Assembly: GCF_963169125.1 (NCBI RefSeq)
Contig: NC_084797.1
Location: forward strand, 104,867,868 to 104,931,867
From: Humulus lupulus
Taxonomy: Eukaryota; Streptophyta; Magnoliopsida; Rosales; Cannabaceae
Length of the DNA: 64,000 nt
Direction: 5' to 3'
Position numbers and translations under genes: made by a program. Of the stretch, positions 10,437 to 19,890 are shown piece by piece. Every line of letters starts with the position of its first letter. Positions within the stretch are counted from its first letter, which is position 1. The notes beneath the pieces were generated by a model. The model was not told the origin of the DNA. It made no database searches and saw nothing but the letters and a program-made list of their open reading frames with translations.

Positions 10437-12651
10437 ATTACAATTCAAAAGTTACAATCCACCGACCTAAGCCACAAAAATAGGATTAAACCCTAGTTCC
10501 CCTGAAACACCTTGGCTGTGCTGGTCAATCGGCCGCATATGTACATGTCGCCACGTAAGCTCTCCAGTCAAGGCTGGGTAAGCTTTTCTTTCCCTTTACT
10601 TACACCACATAGCACCCGTGAGCCAAGGCTCACCAAGAAAACTTATTACTGCATGTATACAAGTATTAATATATGATCATGGGGTCTTGCGCCCTGAATA
10701 AATGACTGTTAAGTCATCCTGGGGTCCTACACCCTGAATAGATGACTGTTAAGTCAACCTGGGGTCCTGCGCCCTGAATAGATGACAATTAATTCATCCT
10801 ATGGTCTTGCGCCTTGAATAGATGACTGTTAAGTCATCTTAAGGTCCTGTGCCCTAAGCCTTGTGACCATCAAATCACCTAAGCCTTTTAGCCCTAACTC
10901 TGAGTAACTAGCCATAGACTAGCCAAGCACTTTAGTTTTCTTCAACCATTGGGTCAGACGAGCATATAATGCTCTGTTGATTAGATCTAATCATATCGAC
11001 CTGCGCTCGCTGCCCTATTGCTGCTCTACACTCACAAGTCAATGCCATATGAGCAGTGCTCAGTACTATTGTTGTTCCTAACTGATAAGTGAGAGCTTCA
11101 CGACCAGCACCCAGCACTATTGTTGTCTCAGACTAATAAGTCAATGCATTTTTCAAGTAAACAATGCAACCAAGAATTCACAATTCAACAGATATTGATA
11201 TATAGAGCACTCAACATGCTTAATCAATAATCATGTATATCACATAATGGGTGCATTTTTCTTACCTCAGGCTCGAGTGTAAAATAGTTAAAGAATGACC
11301 CTTGAGAACGATCCTAACCTTGGACCCTTAGCGGTAACCTAATCATAACCAAATATGAAATCCCATCAATAAATGAGTAATAAAAGATTCCTAGACAAGT
11401 CCTAGCCCCCCGGGACCTCAAACTCTACCGAACCGGGTAGTAGATTCAATCCCGAGCCTTAATGTTTGAAAACCCGCTCCTAAAACCAACATTGGCTCAT
11501 TAAGAACAAGCGGGCCGCAACCTGCCCCCAAGGGTTGCAGTATGCCTCCTAGATAGAAAACCCCTCTGTCTGGGTGCTAGGGGCGGGTCGCGACTTGCCC
11601 GTGAGGGTCGCGGTGCAGACAGAACCTCATCAAGGCTCTAGGGTTTCGTTCGGGTCGCAGCGACCAAGAACTCTGCCGCAACTTGATCGTTCGAACAGAA
11701 CTCCCTTGCATTTTCTTCAATTCAAACTCAACATAAAATACTTCCAACCAATCCCAATATCAAAACCAAACCTCAGAATCACATCATCACCAATCCAGCA
11801 ATAAAACCCAAACTTAATAACACTTAAAAGATCACCAAATAATCAATTCACAATTTAAAACTCTCAAGTTCAAACACAACTAAAACTAATCAAAAACAGA
11901 GTTGTAAACCTGACCTCAACTAGAAATTGAATCCTTCCAACTGCTGCAACTCAATCTTAAACCCCAAGCCTTAAAACCTCAAGCTTGAATCCTCTAACTT
12001 AGCTTCAACAATCAAATTGAAAGAGAGAGAGAGACTAATCGAGAGAGAGAGAAAAAGAATGTGCCCTATTTCTACTGCCTTGGTTCATTCTATTGCTTTC
12101 CCCCTTGGTCAAGTTTATCAAATAACCCAAAATGACTAAAATGCCCCTAGGGAAAATCTAATCCCTCAAAGCCACCGAAGAGAAAATTTTTCATTACCAC
12201 CTACCCCGTTAATCATAATTAACGTCTCATAATTCCCGTCATTCCCAATATTCTCAAATCATTTCCCATTACCCACTCATTCCTTGTAATGTACTAAGTA
12301 CCAAATTACCCCTAGGCTCACCCCGAGCCCAGTAATTAACCTCGTTATGACCCAAATGCTAACTTGCTTCCTATGATCATGCCGAATAACTCAAACATAA
12401 TCACATAATAATGTGCTCTCATCCATATATCACATACATGCACATAAATATACAAATATGCCCTCAACGGGCCAAAATTATGAAAATGTCCTTCTTATAA
12501 GAAATGACCCACATATATGAAAATCCAATCATATGATAATAAAACACACATAATCATGCATATAATCACATAATAATGCATTAAATCAATTATTTCCCTC
12601 CTGGCCTCCTAATCCAGGCACTAGCCATATTAAGGAATTTGGGATGTTACA
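10437..12651 (-). mobile_element. Minus LTR (Tek-C-type family), truncated, inserted in Tat-R antisense ORF
   Basis: The right end GGATGTTACA at 12651 is the U3 start of this family read backwards. The body matches the solo LTR at 14484-16993 in reverse: the GCACCCGTGAGCCAAGGCTC, GGCCACGT-type and GACCTAAGC segments, the GA-rich leader at 12020-12060 and the 40-bp repeat array. It ends at about 10437, some 230 bp short of the expected LTR terminus, so its own 3' end is deleted. It is either a broken solo LTR or the remnant of a larger insertion. No TSD is detectable because one end is missing. Confidence 0.65.
10676..10858. repeat. 40-bp tandem repeat in LTR, about 4.5 units
   Basis: Units begin at 10676, 10716, 10756, 10796 and 10836, each exactly 40 bp, sharing GGGTCCTGCGCCCTGAATAG and GATGACTGTTAAGTC. 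The same repeat in reverse orientation, with about three diverged units, is present at 16340-16475 and at 25430-25545, so it is a family feature of this LTR that varies in copy number. Confidence 0.8.
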
Positions 12652-14150
12652 TCCACCCTCCTCTCCAGTCGATCGAAATCTAAGTTCTTTTGTTCAGCGG
12701 CAGCTTGGAGACCCTCGTTATCCTTGGTAACCTGCTTAGAAGTCCACTGCGACTCCTAGATCTGCTCGGTCATCTGAGTAACCTAGGCTTTTAAGAAAGC
12801 ATTCTCCTCAGAGTCCTTCAGCAAGAAGTTCACCTGCTTGTTCACCAACTTGACCCGGGTGTGAGCATAGCTAAGTGCCAAGATGCCCTGCAACATTAAA
12901 TGAAGGAAGCTAGAGGAATTAACGGAGGTAATAATAAAAAATAATAATACTAGGCAGATAGAGCACTTACCCTACAACATCTTAGAGAACATTTTCGTTG
13001 ATGTTCTCTGGGGATCTAGTGCCCAAGGTAGCCAAGAAGTTGCTCTGGGAGGCTGACACCCTTTTTACATGCCTCTGGTGGATTGCCAAGCCTTTTCTCA
13101 AAGGATCGTTAACCTCTTCGGCAGGGTCCTCAACAACACCTTCCTGAACTCTCCTCGGGACAGAGGACTCTCTTACAGTTGCGGAGGGGACAGTTCCTTT
13201 AGCAGGGGTTACCTTGCTCTTGTTGGATTTGTACGAGGGAGTCTTCTAAGGAGTTTGTTCAACTTGCTCGATAGCCTCAGCAGGAGGGCCAGTCTTCTGG
13301 CGCTTGGGTGAAGGGATCTCACCGCTAGGGAAGCCAACCTTTTTTTGAGCGAATGTCTTAAAAAAAAGCATATGACATATCTACAAAACAAAAAAATGGT
13401 CAGAAAGTAGAATGATGCGCGTCGAAATATATGGAAATAAACAAGCAAACTATAAATAAGTGCAAATAGGCGGTGTACGATCACCCTCTATCGCTCCCTC
13501 CGAATAGCTAGTGGCCCCGAGTGGGGTATCCTCATCGCTCTCTGACGAGTCAAGATAAATATGCTCAACCAGGATCTCTTTCCCCTTTCCGAGCTGGGTG
13601 CATCAGCAGTCTTGGGAACGCTGTGTTCAGCGGGTTCCCTTATAACGATTCTAGGTGAACTCCTTGTTCGGTGGGCAAAGTAAGGCCTGTCTTGGTGTGC
13701 AGATGGAATTTTAGGTTTTTTGCTGGTTGGTGGCTGACTGGGTGACTTGGTGTTGGACGCCTGCTTCCTAGGCGACTATTTGGTAGGGGTGGCACCCTTA
13801 ACCTTTTGCTTGGGGTTAGGATAGAGCACGACATTAGCAAATTTTTATGTAGTGTTCAAGGCCACTAGGTATTTGCAGCTAGGGTCCATGGCCGCTAGTT
13901 CTCAGGCCCGCTTCTCCATCTCCCTGGTGGGGACCGGCGCCAACTGAAATGACTGTTACGTCGAAATGACAAGTGATTGGCGGAAATGTCCGTCGTAATG
14001 AAGTATTGGCTAGCATACTCCCCAACCTTCGAGATACCTTCGGTGTTAGCTAAATAGAGTTTGTCTTTGGTTTGCATAAAGTAAAGAAGAAGGTGAAAAG
14101 AGAAGAAAGGGTTGGTCACCTCAAATTTAAATGAGCATCGCCCTACCACA
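12652..14150 (-). pseudogene. Tat-R antisense ORF (N-terminal and middle parts), degenerate
   Basis: Transcribed opposite to gag-pol. From the 5' side of the minus strand: LYLANTEGISKVGEYASQYF, RSPPGRWRSGPE, then MDPSCKYLVALNTT, a Lys/Pro/Ser-rich segment (KSPSQPPTSKKPKIPS), and near 12890-12665 a coiled-coil-like part (VKLVNKQVNFLLKDSEEN, then QWTSKQVTKDNEGLQ). Stops are TGA, TAA and TAG; two TAG in the coiled coil replace Gln (CAG in register). Known context: some Tat elements carry such antisense ORFs of uncertain function between pol and the 3' LTR. The minus LTR separates it from its C-terminus at 10085-10436. Confidence 0.55.
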
Positions 14151-14465
14151 ATTTAACACATCCACCCACTCAGTAGTCTCCTCAGGTGCTGCCAATCATG
14201 TCTCCTCAACCACCTCACACGTTAGCCCACTCTTTGGTAACTGCACAACCATCGGTATAGTTTTTAAGAGAGTCCATCATGATGCTTTATGGTTCCAAGA
14301 AGAAGCAGGAAAGAGCGAAAAAATCATTTCTTGGATACATGAAGAAATACAAGGCTATTAATTATACCAGATGCTATACCATGTAGAAATGACCATATAC
14401 CCCTAACTAGGCTGGACGTGGTGGTCCCCAAAAGAAAGTTTCCTTGCTGCTTAGCACCATTGCAA
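14151..14465. other. Tat-R 3' region upstream of polypurine tract
   Basis: Lies just upstream of the antisense ORF start and before the PPT. A 76-codon plus-strand frame here (14131-14361) has no recognised domain and is probably chance. The stretch may contain the promoter of the antisense ORF, but no convincing TATA box was seen. Confidence 0.35.
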
Positions 14466-14480
14466 ACTAGGGGGGGCAAG
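14466..14480 (+). other. Polypurine tract of Tat-R
   Basis: AACTAGGGGGGGCAAG precedes TGT, the start of the 3' LTR. The PPT primes plus-strand DNA synthesis in LTR retrotransposons. The solo LTR at 14484 inserted exactly here; after removing it the sequence reads on as GGGGGGCAAGTGTTATCCC, joining PPT and 3' LTR. Confidence 0.6.
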
Positions 14481-14483
14481 TGT

Positions 14484-16993
14484 TCTAACGTCCCAAAATT
14501 ACCTAATAAGGTTTAGGGGCTTGATTAGGGGGCCAGGATGGCAATATATGGAGTATTATGTTTATTTGATATATTTGATTGTGATTATGTGAGTTATATG
14601 ATAATATAACTAGTTTTGCATGTTTAGGGGTATTAAATATGTATGTGGGCCCATTTCTAATTAGAAGGGCAACTTTCGTAATTTGGCCCATTATGGGTAT
14701 AATTGTATATATATGTGCATATATGTGATATATGTGTGAGACCACATTATTATGTGGGTTTATTTGAGTTACTCAGGACGAGACGATCTCTGGGAGCAGG
14801 TTAGCGGGAAAGTCAGAACCGGACCCAATACCCGACTCGTGGCGAGTCTTGGGGTATTTTGGGTATTTGGCATTTAATTGGATTATCGGGTAATGGGAAT
14901 GAATAATTAGGGATATATTTGGAGTTAGAAAGTTTAGGAGGGAATATTGGGGAATTCGACCATTTTTCCCTCGGGGACGGTTTTGGTACCCCGAGCCTCG
15001 GGATTAGCTTAAGTGAAACTTATGCCTTAGGAAACATAAAGAGGCACACAAACACTTCTCTCGACCGACTCTTTCTCTCTAAATCTTCCTTAAGCTAGTC
15101 TTTGAGGAATTAAGAAGGAATTGGCTAGAAACCAAAGAATTGAAGACTTGGGATTGGGATTTGGATAGCTTGTGGCTAGGGGATCATCATTTATAGATAA
15201 GGTAACAATCTAATCTCTATGTTTAACTGAATTATCTAAGAATCGGTAGCATTTTTTGAGGTGTTCTTGAACCTTATAGCTCAAGAGTGAATTTGGTGTT
15301 TTGATGAGTTTTATAACTAGATTCTTGTTGAGCTTTGCTGCTGGGAAGATGTTACAACTGTTGTGGCAATTATATTATGGTTTTGGGGTGAAATTGAGAT
15401 AGTTTTGGTTGGATTTGGCTGTTGGAAAATGAGGGCAATTTGGGTTCGTTGGGCCAAGTCGCGGCTTTGTTTTGAGGAGTCGGGACTTAGCCAACCCATG
15501 GCCTTGGGAGGCCTCTTTCTGGGAGGCACGCCATGACCCTCTTGGGCAGGTCACGGCCCGCATCCCTTTGGCAGAGGGGGGAGGGTCTCGGATCAGAGGG
15601 GCGCACCGCGACCCTCAAGGGCAGGTCACAACTCGTCTGGGCATTCTGGCCTTGGTGAGCTTTCAATGATGGGAACCTTTTCCTTAGGGCTTAGGATCGA
15701 TTCAACTACCCGGTTTAGTAGAGTTTGAGGTCCCGAATGCTAGGACTTGGTCTGAAAGCCTTTATTTGATCATTTTTTTATGGAAACCTATATTATGGTT
15801 GTGACTAGGTTATCGCTAGGGGCTCGGAAATGAGATCGTGCTCGACGGTTTTCCTTATTTACGCCATACTCGGACCTGAGGTAAGAAAACTGCACCCAAT
15901 ACGTGCTATATGTTATCAGGGCTTGGCCCGACTGTTATTAATAATTATGATTAGGGCTTGGGCCCCTCAGAACGTTTATGTTTTATCTATTGTTTTACAT
16001 GTTGATTTATCATACTTGAATATTCTATACCTGCTTAAGTGCTTCATGTATATTGCATGGATTATGTGATTAGGGCTTGACACCTCATTAAATAGGTATG
16101 ATAAGAATTATGAGTATGGTTACTCGATGGTGTTATGTGATTAACATGCATGCATGCTCATTTTTTTGGGATATGCCTATTCATATCTCTTAATGTATTG
16201 AAGTTTGAATACCTGGATTAGGGCTTGACTTATTAGTCAAGGACGACAAAAGCGCTCTGCACACTGGTCGAAAGGCTTAGGCTTAAATCAACAACGTACT
16301 ATTACATTGGCCGACCCTATGGTCGTTAGAATACCAAAGGTGTTGGGCTAGCTCTATGGCTAGTTACTTAGAGCTAAGGGCAAGGGCCCCAGGTGACTCT
16401 ATAGTCACATAGCTAGGGCATAGGCCCCAGGGTTGACTCTATGGGCAACTGTTCAGGGCAACGACCCCAATGACAATTTCTTTGTAACTGAATGACTGTA
16501 TAAGTAGGTTATTAATGTTTGACATGCTAGATAAGTATCTGGATTTCTGTATTTTCTGTTTATGCACATGTAGAGTTTTCTTGCTGAGCCTTGGCTCGCG
16601 GGTGCTTTGTGGTGCAGGTAAAGTAAAGGGAAAGCTTGACCAGCCATGATTTGTAGAGCTTCGGTGGTGGCGTGTACATATGCGGTTTCTCAACCACCAC
16701 GGCCGAGGATATCTCAAAGGAACTAGGGTCGTAGCCCTGTTTTTGCCGCTTAGGTCGGCTAGATGTAATTTTGATATACATACGCCTTTTTAAGAATTTG
16801 GTTGGAATGTTTTGGGAACCCAAGAATGTATGAAACTTTTTAAATAAAAGTCAACGATACCTTTAACCAAAAATTTTAACCCTAACCATTGACAATAACA
16901 GTAATTACACGTTTTAAACCAAATGACTTGATTAGAAAGTCTGCATAATTTAAAGTATACAGTTTAACGGTCCCGGATTAGGAGGACATTATA
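14484..16993 (+). mobile_element. Solo LTR (Tek-C-type family) with 5-bp TSD
   Basis: A 2510-bp LTR starting TCTAACGTCCC (family start TGTAACGTCCC) and ending GGAGGACATTATA (family end CGCTACA). It is flanked by AGTGT at 14479-14483 and 16994-16998. Only one LTR and no internal sequence is present, so homologous recombination between two LTRs most likely removed the rest. It shows U3 (14484-15000), a GA/CT-rich leader near 15055-15085, a GC-rich segment at 15470-15640, and a 40-bp repeat near 16340-16475. Small ORFs inside are not genes. Confidence 0.8.
16340..16475. repeat. About three 40-bp units inside the solo LTR
   Basis: Units share GGCCCCAGG-TGACTCTAT (GGCTAGTTACTTAGAGC, AGTCACATAGCTAGGGC, GGCAACTGTTCAGGGC at equivalent places). 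It is the reverse-complement relative of the array at 10676-10858. Confidence 0.6.
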
Positions 16994-16995
16994 AG

Positions 16996-17733
16996 TGTTA
17001 TCCCAAAAATTTACATATCTGGCGAGGCACTAAGCTTGGACACGTGGAGTGGACTGGGCAGACTCTCAGGCATGTTGGTCAGTGTATACCTGCAAGGTAT
17101 ATGACAAGTTACTATTAGGCCTACTATCACCAAAGGCTCAGCTGCTGGGTATAATGGACAGCCAAACCTGGTTGGTGAGAACAAGTTACACTCTCCGTTA
17201 GAAGTCTGCAAGAATCGCCTAACCACTGGCAGAAGGCACCTAACAGCTCCGAATACTCAGTCAAGCCTCCTAACAAATAGGATTGTAACTACCTGGGATA
17301 ATAATGGGATATTTCCACCATAAGTTACGCCTTGTGTCGCCCCTGGGCCAACAAAAGGTTGTAAATACAAACCCTCCACCATAGTGGTGGGGGTTCACGA
17401 ACTTGCCTACCGTCTAGTATTTAGAAACATACGAGATACCATATTTTTATACATAGCAACGATTCTGTCTTATTGTATTGTCTTTTACACATAGAAATCC
17501 ACTTATAATCCCATATGATCTTGTGTAGAACTTTAAGATTAATACAGATCTAAGAGGAAGTAGGTCGTTACCAGTTCTTGGAGTCGAACCTCTAAAAATC
17601 TCGGTGTTCTTTATTATTTATTTTTCATTATTATTAGGTTCTTGGCTTATTTATTGTTCATTGATTTTTCTACTGAAAGCTCTCGAATTAATTAATTTGA
17701 CTTCGCCTCAGTTGGTTAAAAAGCTGGTCAACA
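16996..17733 (+). mobile_element. 3' LTR of Tat-R
   Basis: Begins TGTTATCCC (its first three bases belong to the duplicated AGTGT target) and ends GCTGGTCAACA, 738 bp. It matches the truncated 5' LTR at 2312-2885 from about 17148 onward. It contains a probable TATA-like GTAAATAC (17361) and a region AATACAGATCTAAGAGG with downstream AACCTCTAAAAATC, as in the 5' copy. The base after it (ATTTG) would be the right-hand target duplicate. Confidence 0.7.
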
Positions 17734-18345
17734 ATTTGAATACGGATTTAATTATTTAATTAATTATAAAATGTATAAATAAAAGGGTCTTGAATTTGAG
17801 TCTAGTTTGCCTTAAATTTAAGACACACATCATGAGCCCAACCCACGTGGTGTGGGCCATCCATGATAGGAATTTATTTACATTTTATTTTTTTAATTAA
17901 GAAAATATACCCATTGATGTGCCTATAAATAGAATGTTATGGCTAGGGTTTTCAGAAGACAAGTTTTTTGTAAGTGCTTTGTTAAAGAAAATCATAGATT
18001 ACACTCTTTTAGCTACTCTCTCTTTTTCTTCTCTAAATCTATATCTCATGTGTTGAGAAAATTTCCCACACTAATTAGGCTTTATCAAGATTTGCGAGGA
18101 AGATTGTGGTTGCGTTCGTGTTTCAGTTCTTGGCAATTCCTAGCTAACAGAAAAGGACAAAAGGATAAAGAACTGAAAGGTTGGAGTCTTATTAATTCTG
18201 CTACATATAAGTAAGTAATTTACTACATCTGTATGCTTAATGTTCAATTTTAATAGATGCATGTTCTAGGATATTTATTTATGTTTGATTAAATTAGAAC
18301 GCACATGATAATAATCAAGATCTTTTATATATTTTTCTGACAGTT
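17734..18345 (+). mobile_element. Probable Ty1/copia LTR and leader fragment
   Basis: A TATA box (TATAAATA, 17924-17931) is followed by GCTAGGGTTTTCAG, a CT-rich segment, and TATCTCATGTGTTGAG, which also occurs in the SIRE-S LTR at about 59867. The fragment then leads directly to a copia-type gag. The beginning of the LTR is absent or abuts the Tat-R 3' LTR, and no PBS is recognised. An ORF at 17939-18214 reflects LTR sequence. Confidence 0.45.
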
Positions 18346-18770
18346 TTATGATGTGAAATCCCTTCTACAAAAAATACATGAATTACAAATTGTTGTAAAT
18401 AAGTTATCTACCCTAAATATTGTATTGTCGAAATAATTCCTTGTTGGTGCTATCATAGACAAGTTAGCTCCATCTTGGAGGGGCTATAGAAAGAAAATAT
18501 TCCCCAAGAATGAGGAGATATCCTTAGAGGAAATTCTCAAACATTTTAGGAGTGAGGAGGAATCATGTTCTAGAGATAAGAACGTGGAAGAGTGTGATGG
18601 AGAGACTTCTAAGGCAATTGTGGTGACAAAACTTCCCAACAAGAACAAAAGAAAAAGAATTGGGAAGCCTCAAGGCAAGGGTTATAAACCCTTGGGACCA
18701 AAGTGGAATGAAGGTCAATTCAACAATGTTAGGATGGAAAACTCAAAGCTTACTAAGAAAACGACTTAGA
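18346..18770 (+). pseudogene. gag: Ty1/copia gag fragment
   Basis: Capsid-like protein of a Ty1/copia element. The frame gives LLQKIHELQIVVNKLSTLN, a stop, then VGAIIDKLAPSWRGYRKK, EEISLEEILKHFRSEEES and RDKNVEE, followed by a Lys-rich tail (LPNKNKRKRIGKPQGKGYK). The order LP-x-SW, LE-E-x-L-x-HLR-x-EEE is diagnostic for copia gag. The zinc knuckle expected after the basic tail is missing because the fragment ends at about 18770. Protease, integrase and RT are absent. Confidence 0.75.
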
Positions 18771-18774
18771 ATGA

Positions 18775-18956
18775 ACTTAGAAAGAACTTGAAGAAGACAA
18801 ATGCATAAAAACAATGGAGCAAGAACTCGTATCTTGCTTAATAACTTGAGTATACAATGAATTTTTCCAACCCCTTTATCTGAAGGGTGAGGACCAATTT
18901 ATAGTGTAGCTCCAATGGCTCCTGATACATAGTGGTCCCGGGGGAAAAGATAGTAT
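18775..18956 (-). mobile_element. LTR fragment related to the Tat-L and right-edge LTRs
   Basis: On the plus strand it carries TTTTTCCAACCCCTTTATC, then CTCCAATGGCTCCTGATAC. Very similar phrases occur at 276-296 (Tat-L LTR) and at 63920-63985 (right edge), always in the same orientation. It represents the R/U5 part of a minus LTR, truncated on both sides: by copia gag on the left and by a SIRE-type LTR on the right. Confidence 0.45.
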
Positions 18957-19890
18957 TATTGGTATTAAAAATGTAAATTAGAGTTACGCAATGGAATGGG
19001 TATTTTTAAAAAAAATTATTAATACTAGCCAAGATCATACATATATATATATATGGAAGACTTCTCAATGGTTACTACCTATAGATGGGTACTAACAATT
19101 ATGATGATGTGGCAATATAGTTACTTGGTATAGCAAGTCACCAATAGGTAAAAAAAATTTCTATATTAATTTCGAATTTAGTTTTTTTTTTTTTTGCCAT
19201 AATTAATGTTGTTTCCAACCAATGAGAGACACTAGCTATATTTAGAAATTGACATGTATTTGAAAAATGATAAGCTTACAATATTATATTTTCATAATAA
19301 ATACACGTTTTTCATTAGGTAACCCTTCCAAAAATTTGAAAAAATCAAAATTTATTTTTAGAAGTATTAATTAACAACTATAAATATGGACCATTGATCT
19401 TAATCCAATGGTTAATATTAAAGTAACCATCCATGGGTAGTAACCATTAAGAGTGCACCCATATATATATATATATATTAAATCACATACAAATAGATTT
19501 GATATTATCTCTTGTAGCCTATCAAGAATCCACGAATCTTTTTGTATTAATCAGCAATCTTCCAATCCAGGTTTTGGAAGCTCACACCTTGATCTTCCAG
19601 ACCAATCCTCAAACACACAAGGACGTGTGTGGGCACGTAGGATTCAAATAGTTGATTTAGAACTATATAGATGTACTAAACACATGAGATCTAGAGAGGT
19701 TTGATTGAATTGAATAGTTTTTCAGGTTTAGAAAAATTATCGCTTTATTTTCAGAGAGAGAGTTTGAGAGTTTAGAAATTTTCATCGCTTAAAACTACTT
19801 CCTAAAAGTATCTGTCTTTTAGTTTTATAAAGAAAATTCACTTAATTAATTAATCTTTATTTTATTGAAATAAAACTGATCAGTTATAAC
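18957..19890 (-). mobile_element. SIRE-type (Ty1/copia) LTR fragment, minus, interrupted by a MITE
   Basis: Compared with the reverse complement of the SIRE-S LTR 3' part (59780-60179), 18957-19040 and 19479-19890 align on either side of a 438-bp insert. Shared runs include GATCATAcATAT on the left, and TTAAATCACATA and CCAGACCAATCCTCAAACAC on the right (19597 on). The LTR end TGTTGG appears as TATTGG at 18957. The fragment is lost beyond about 19890, so it is the R/U5 part only. Confidence 0.65.
19055..19460. mobile_element. MITE, 406 bp, with long imperfect terminal inverted repeats
   Basis: The left end GGAAGACTTCTCAATGG continues as TTACTACCTATAGATGG. The right end read backwards is GGGTGCACTCTTAATGG followed by TTACTACCCATGGATGG, so the two ends share an identical 13-bp core AATGGTTACTACC and partial matches around it. 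AT dinucleotide tracts (19041-19054 and 19461-19478) flank both ends, consistent with insertion at TA. It has no coding capacity. The superfamily is not decided: TA targets fit Tc1/mariner-like MITEs, but the TIR is not one I can name. Insertion is confirmed by the interrupted SIRE-type LTR. Confidence 0.75.

Larger units (their letters stand above)
2312..17733 (+). mobile_element. Tat-R: degenerate Ty3/gypsy retrotransposon (Tat lineage) with two LTR insertions
   Basis: Composite of a truncated 5' LTR, gag, protease, RT, RNase H, a second RNase H, integrase, a long 3' noncoding part with an antisense ORF, a polypurine tract and the 3' LTR. The dual RNase H, the gag start ATGGTG and the antisense 3' ORF are hallmarks of the Tat/Ogre/Retand group. 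About 4.7 kb of the span is foreign: the minus LTR at 10437-12651 and the solo LTR at 14484-16993. Stops and frameshifts in every domain make it non-functional. No TSD can be tested because the 5' end is missing. Confidence 0.8.

Noticed and set aside
10676..10858. CRISPR-like regular repeats
   Set aside because: Directly adjoining 40-bp units without unique spacers, inside a plant LTR.
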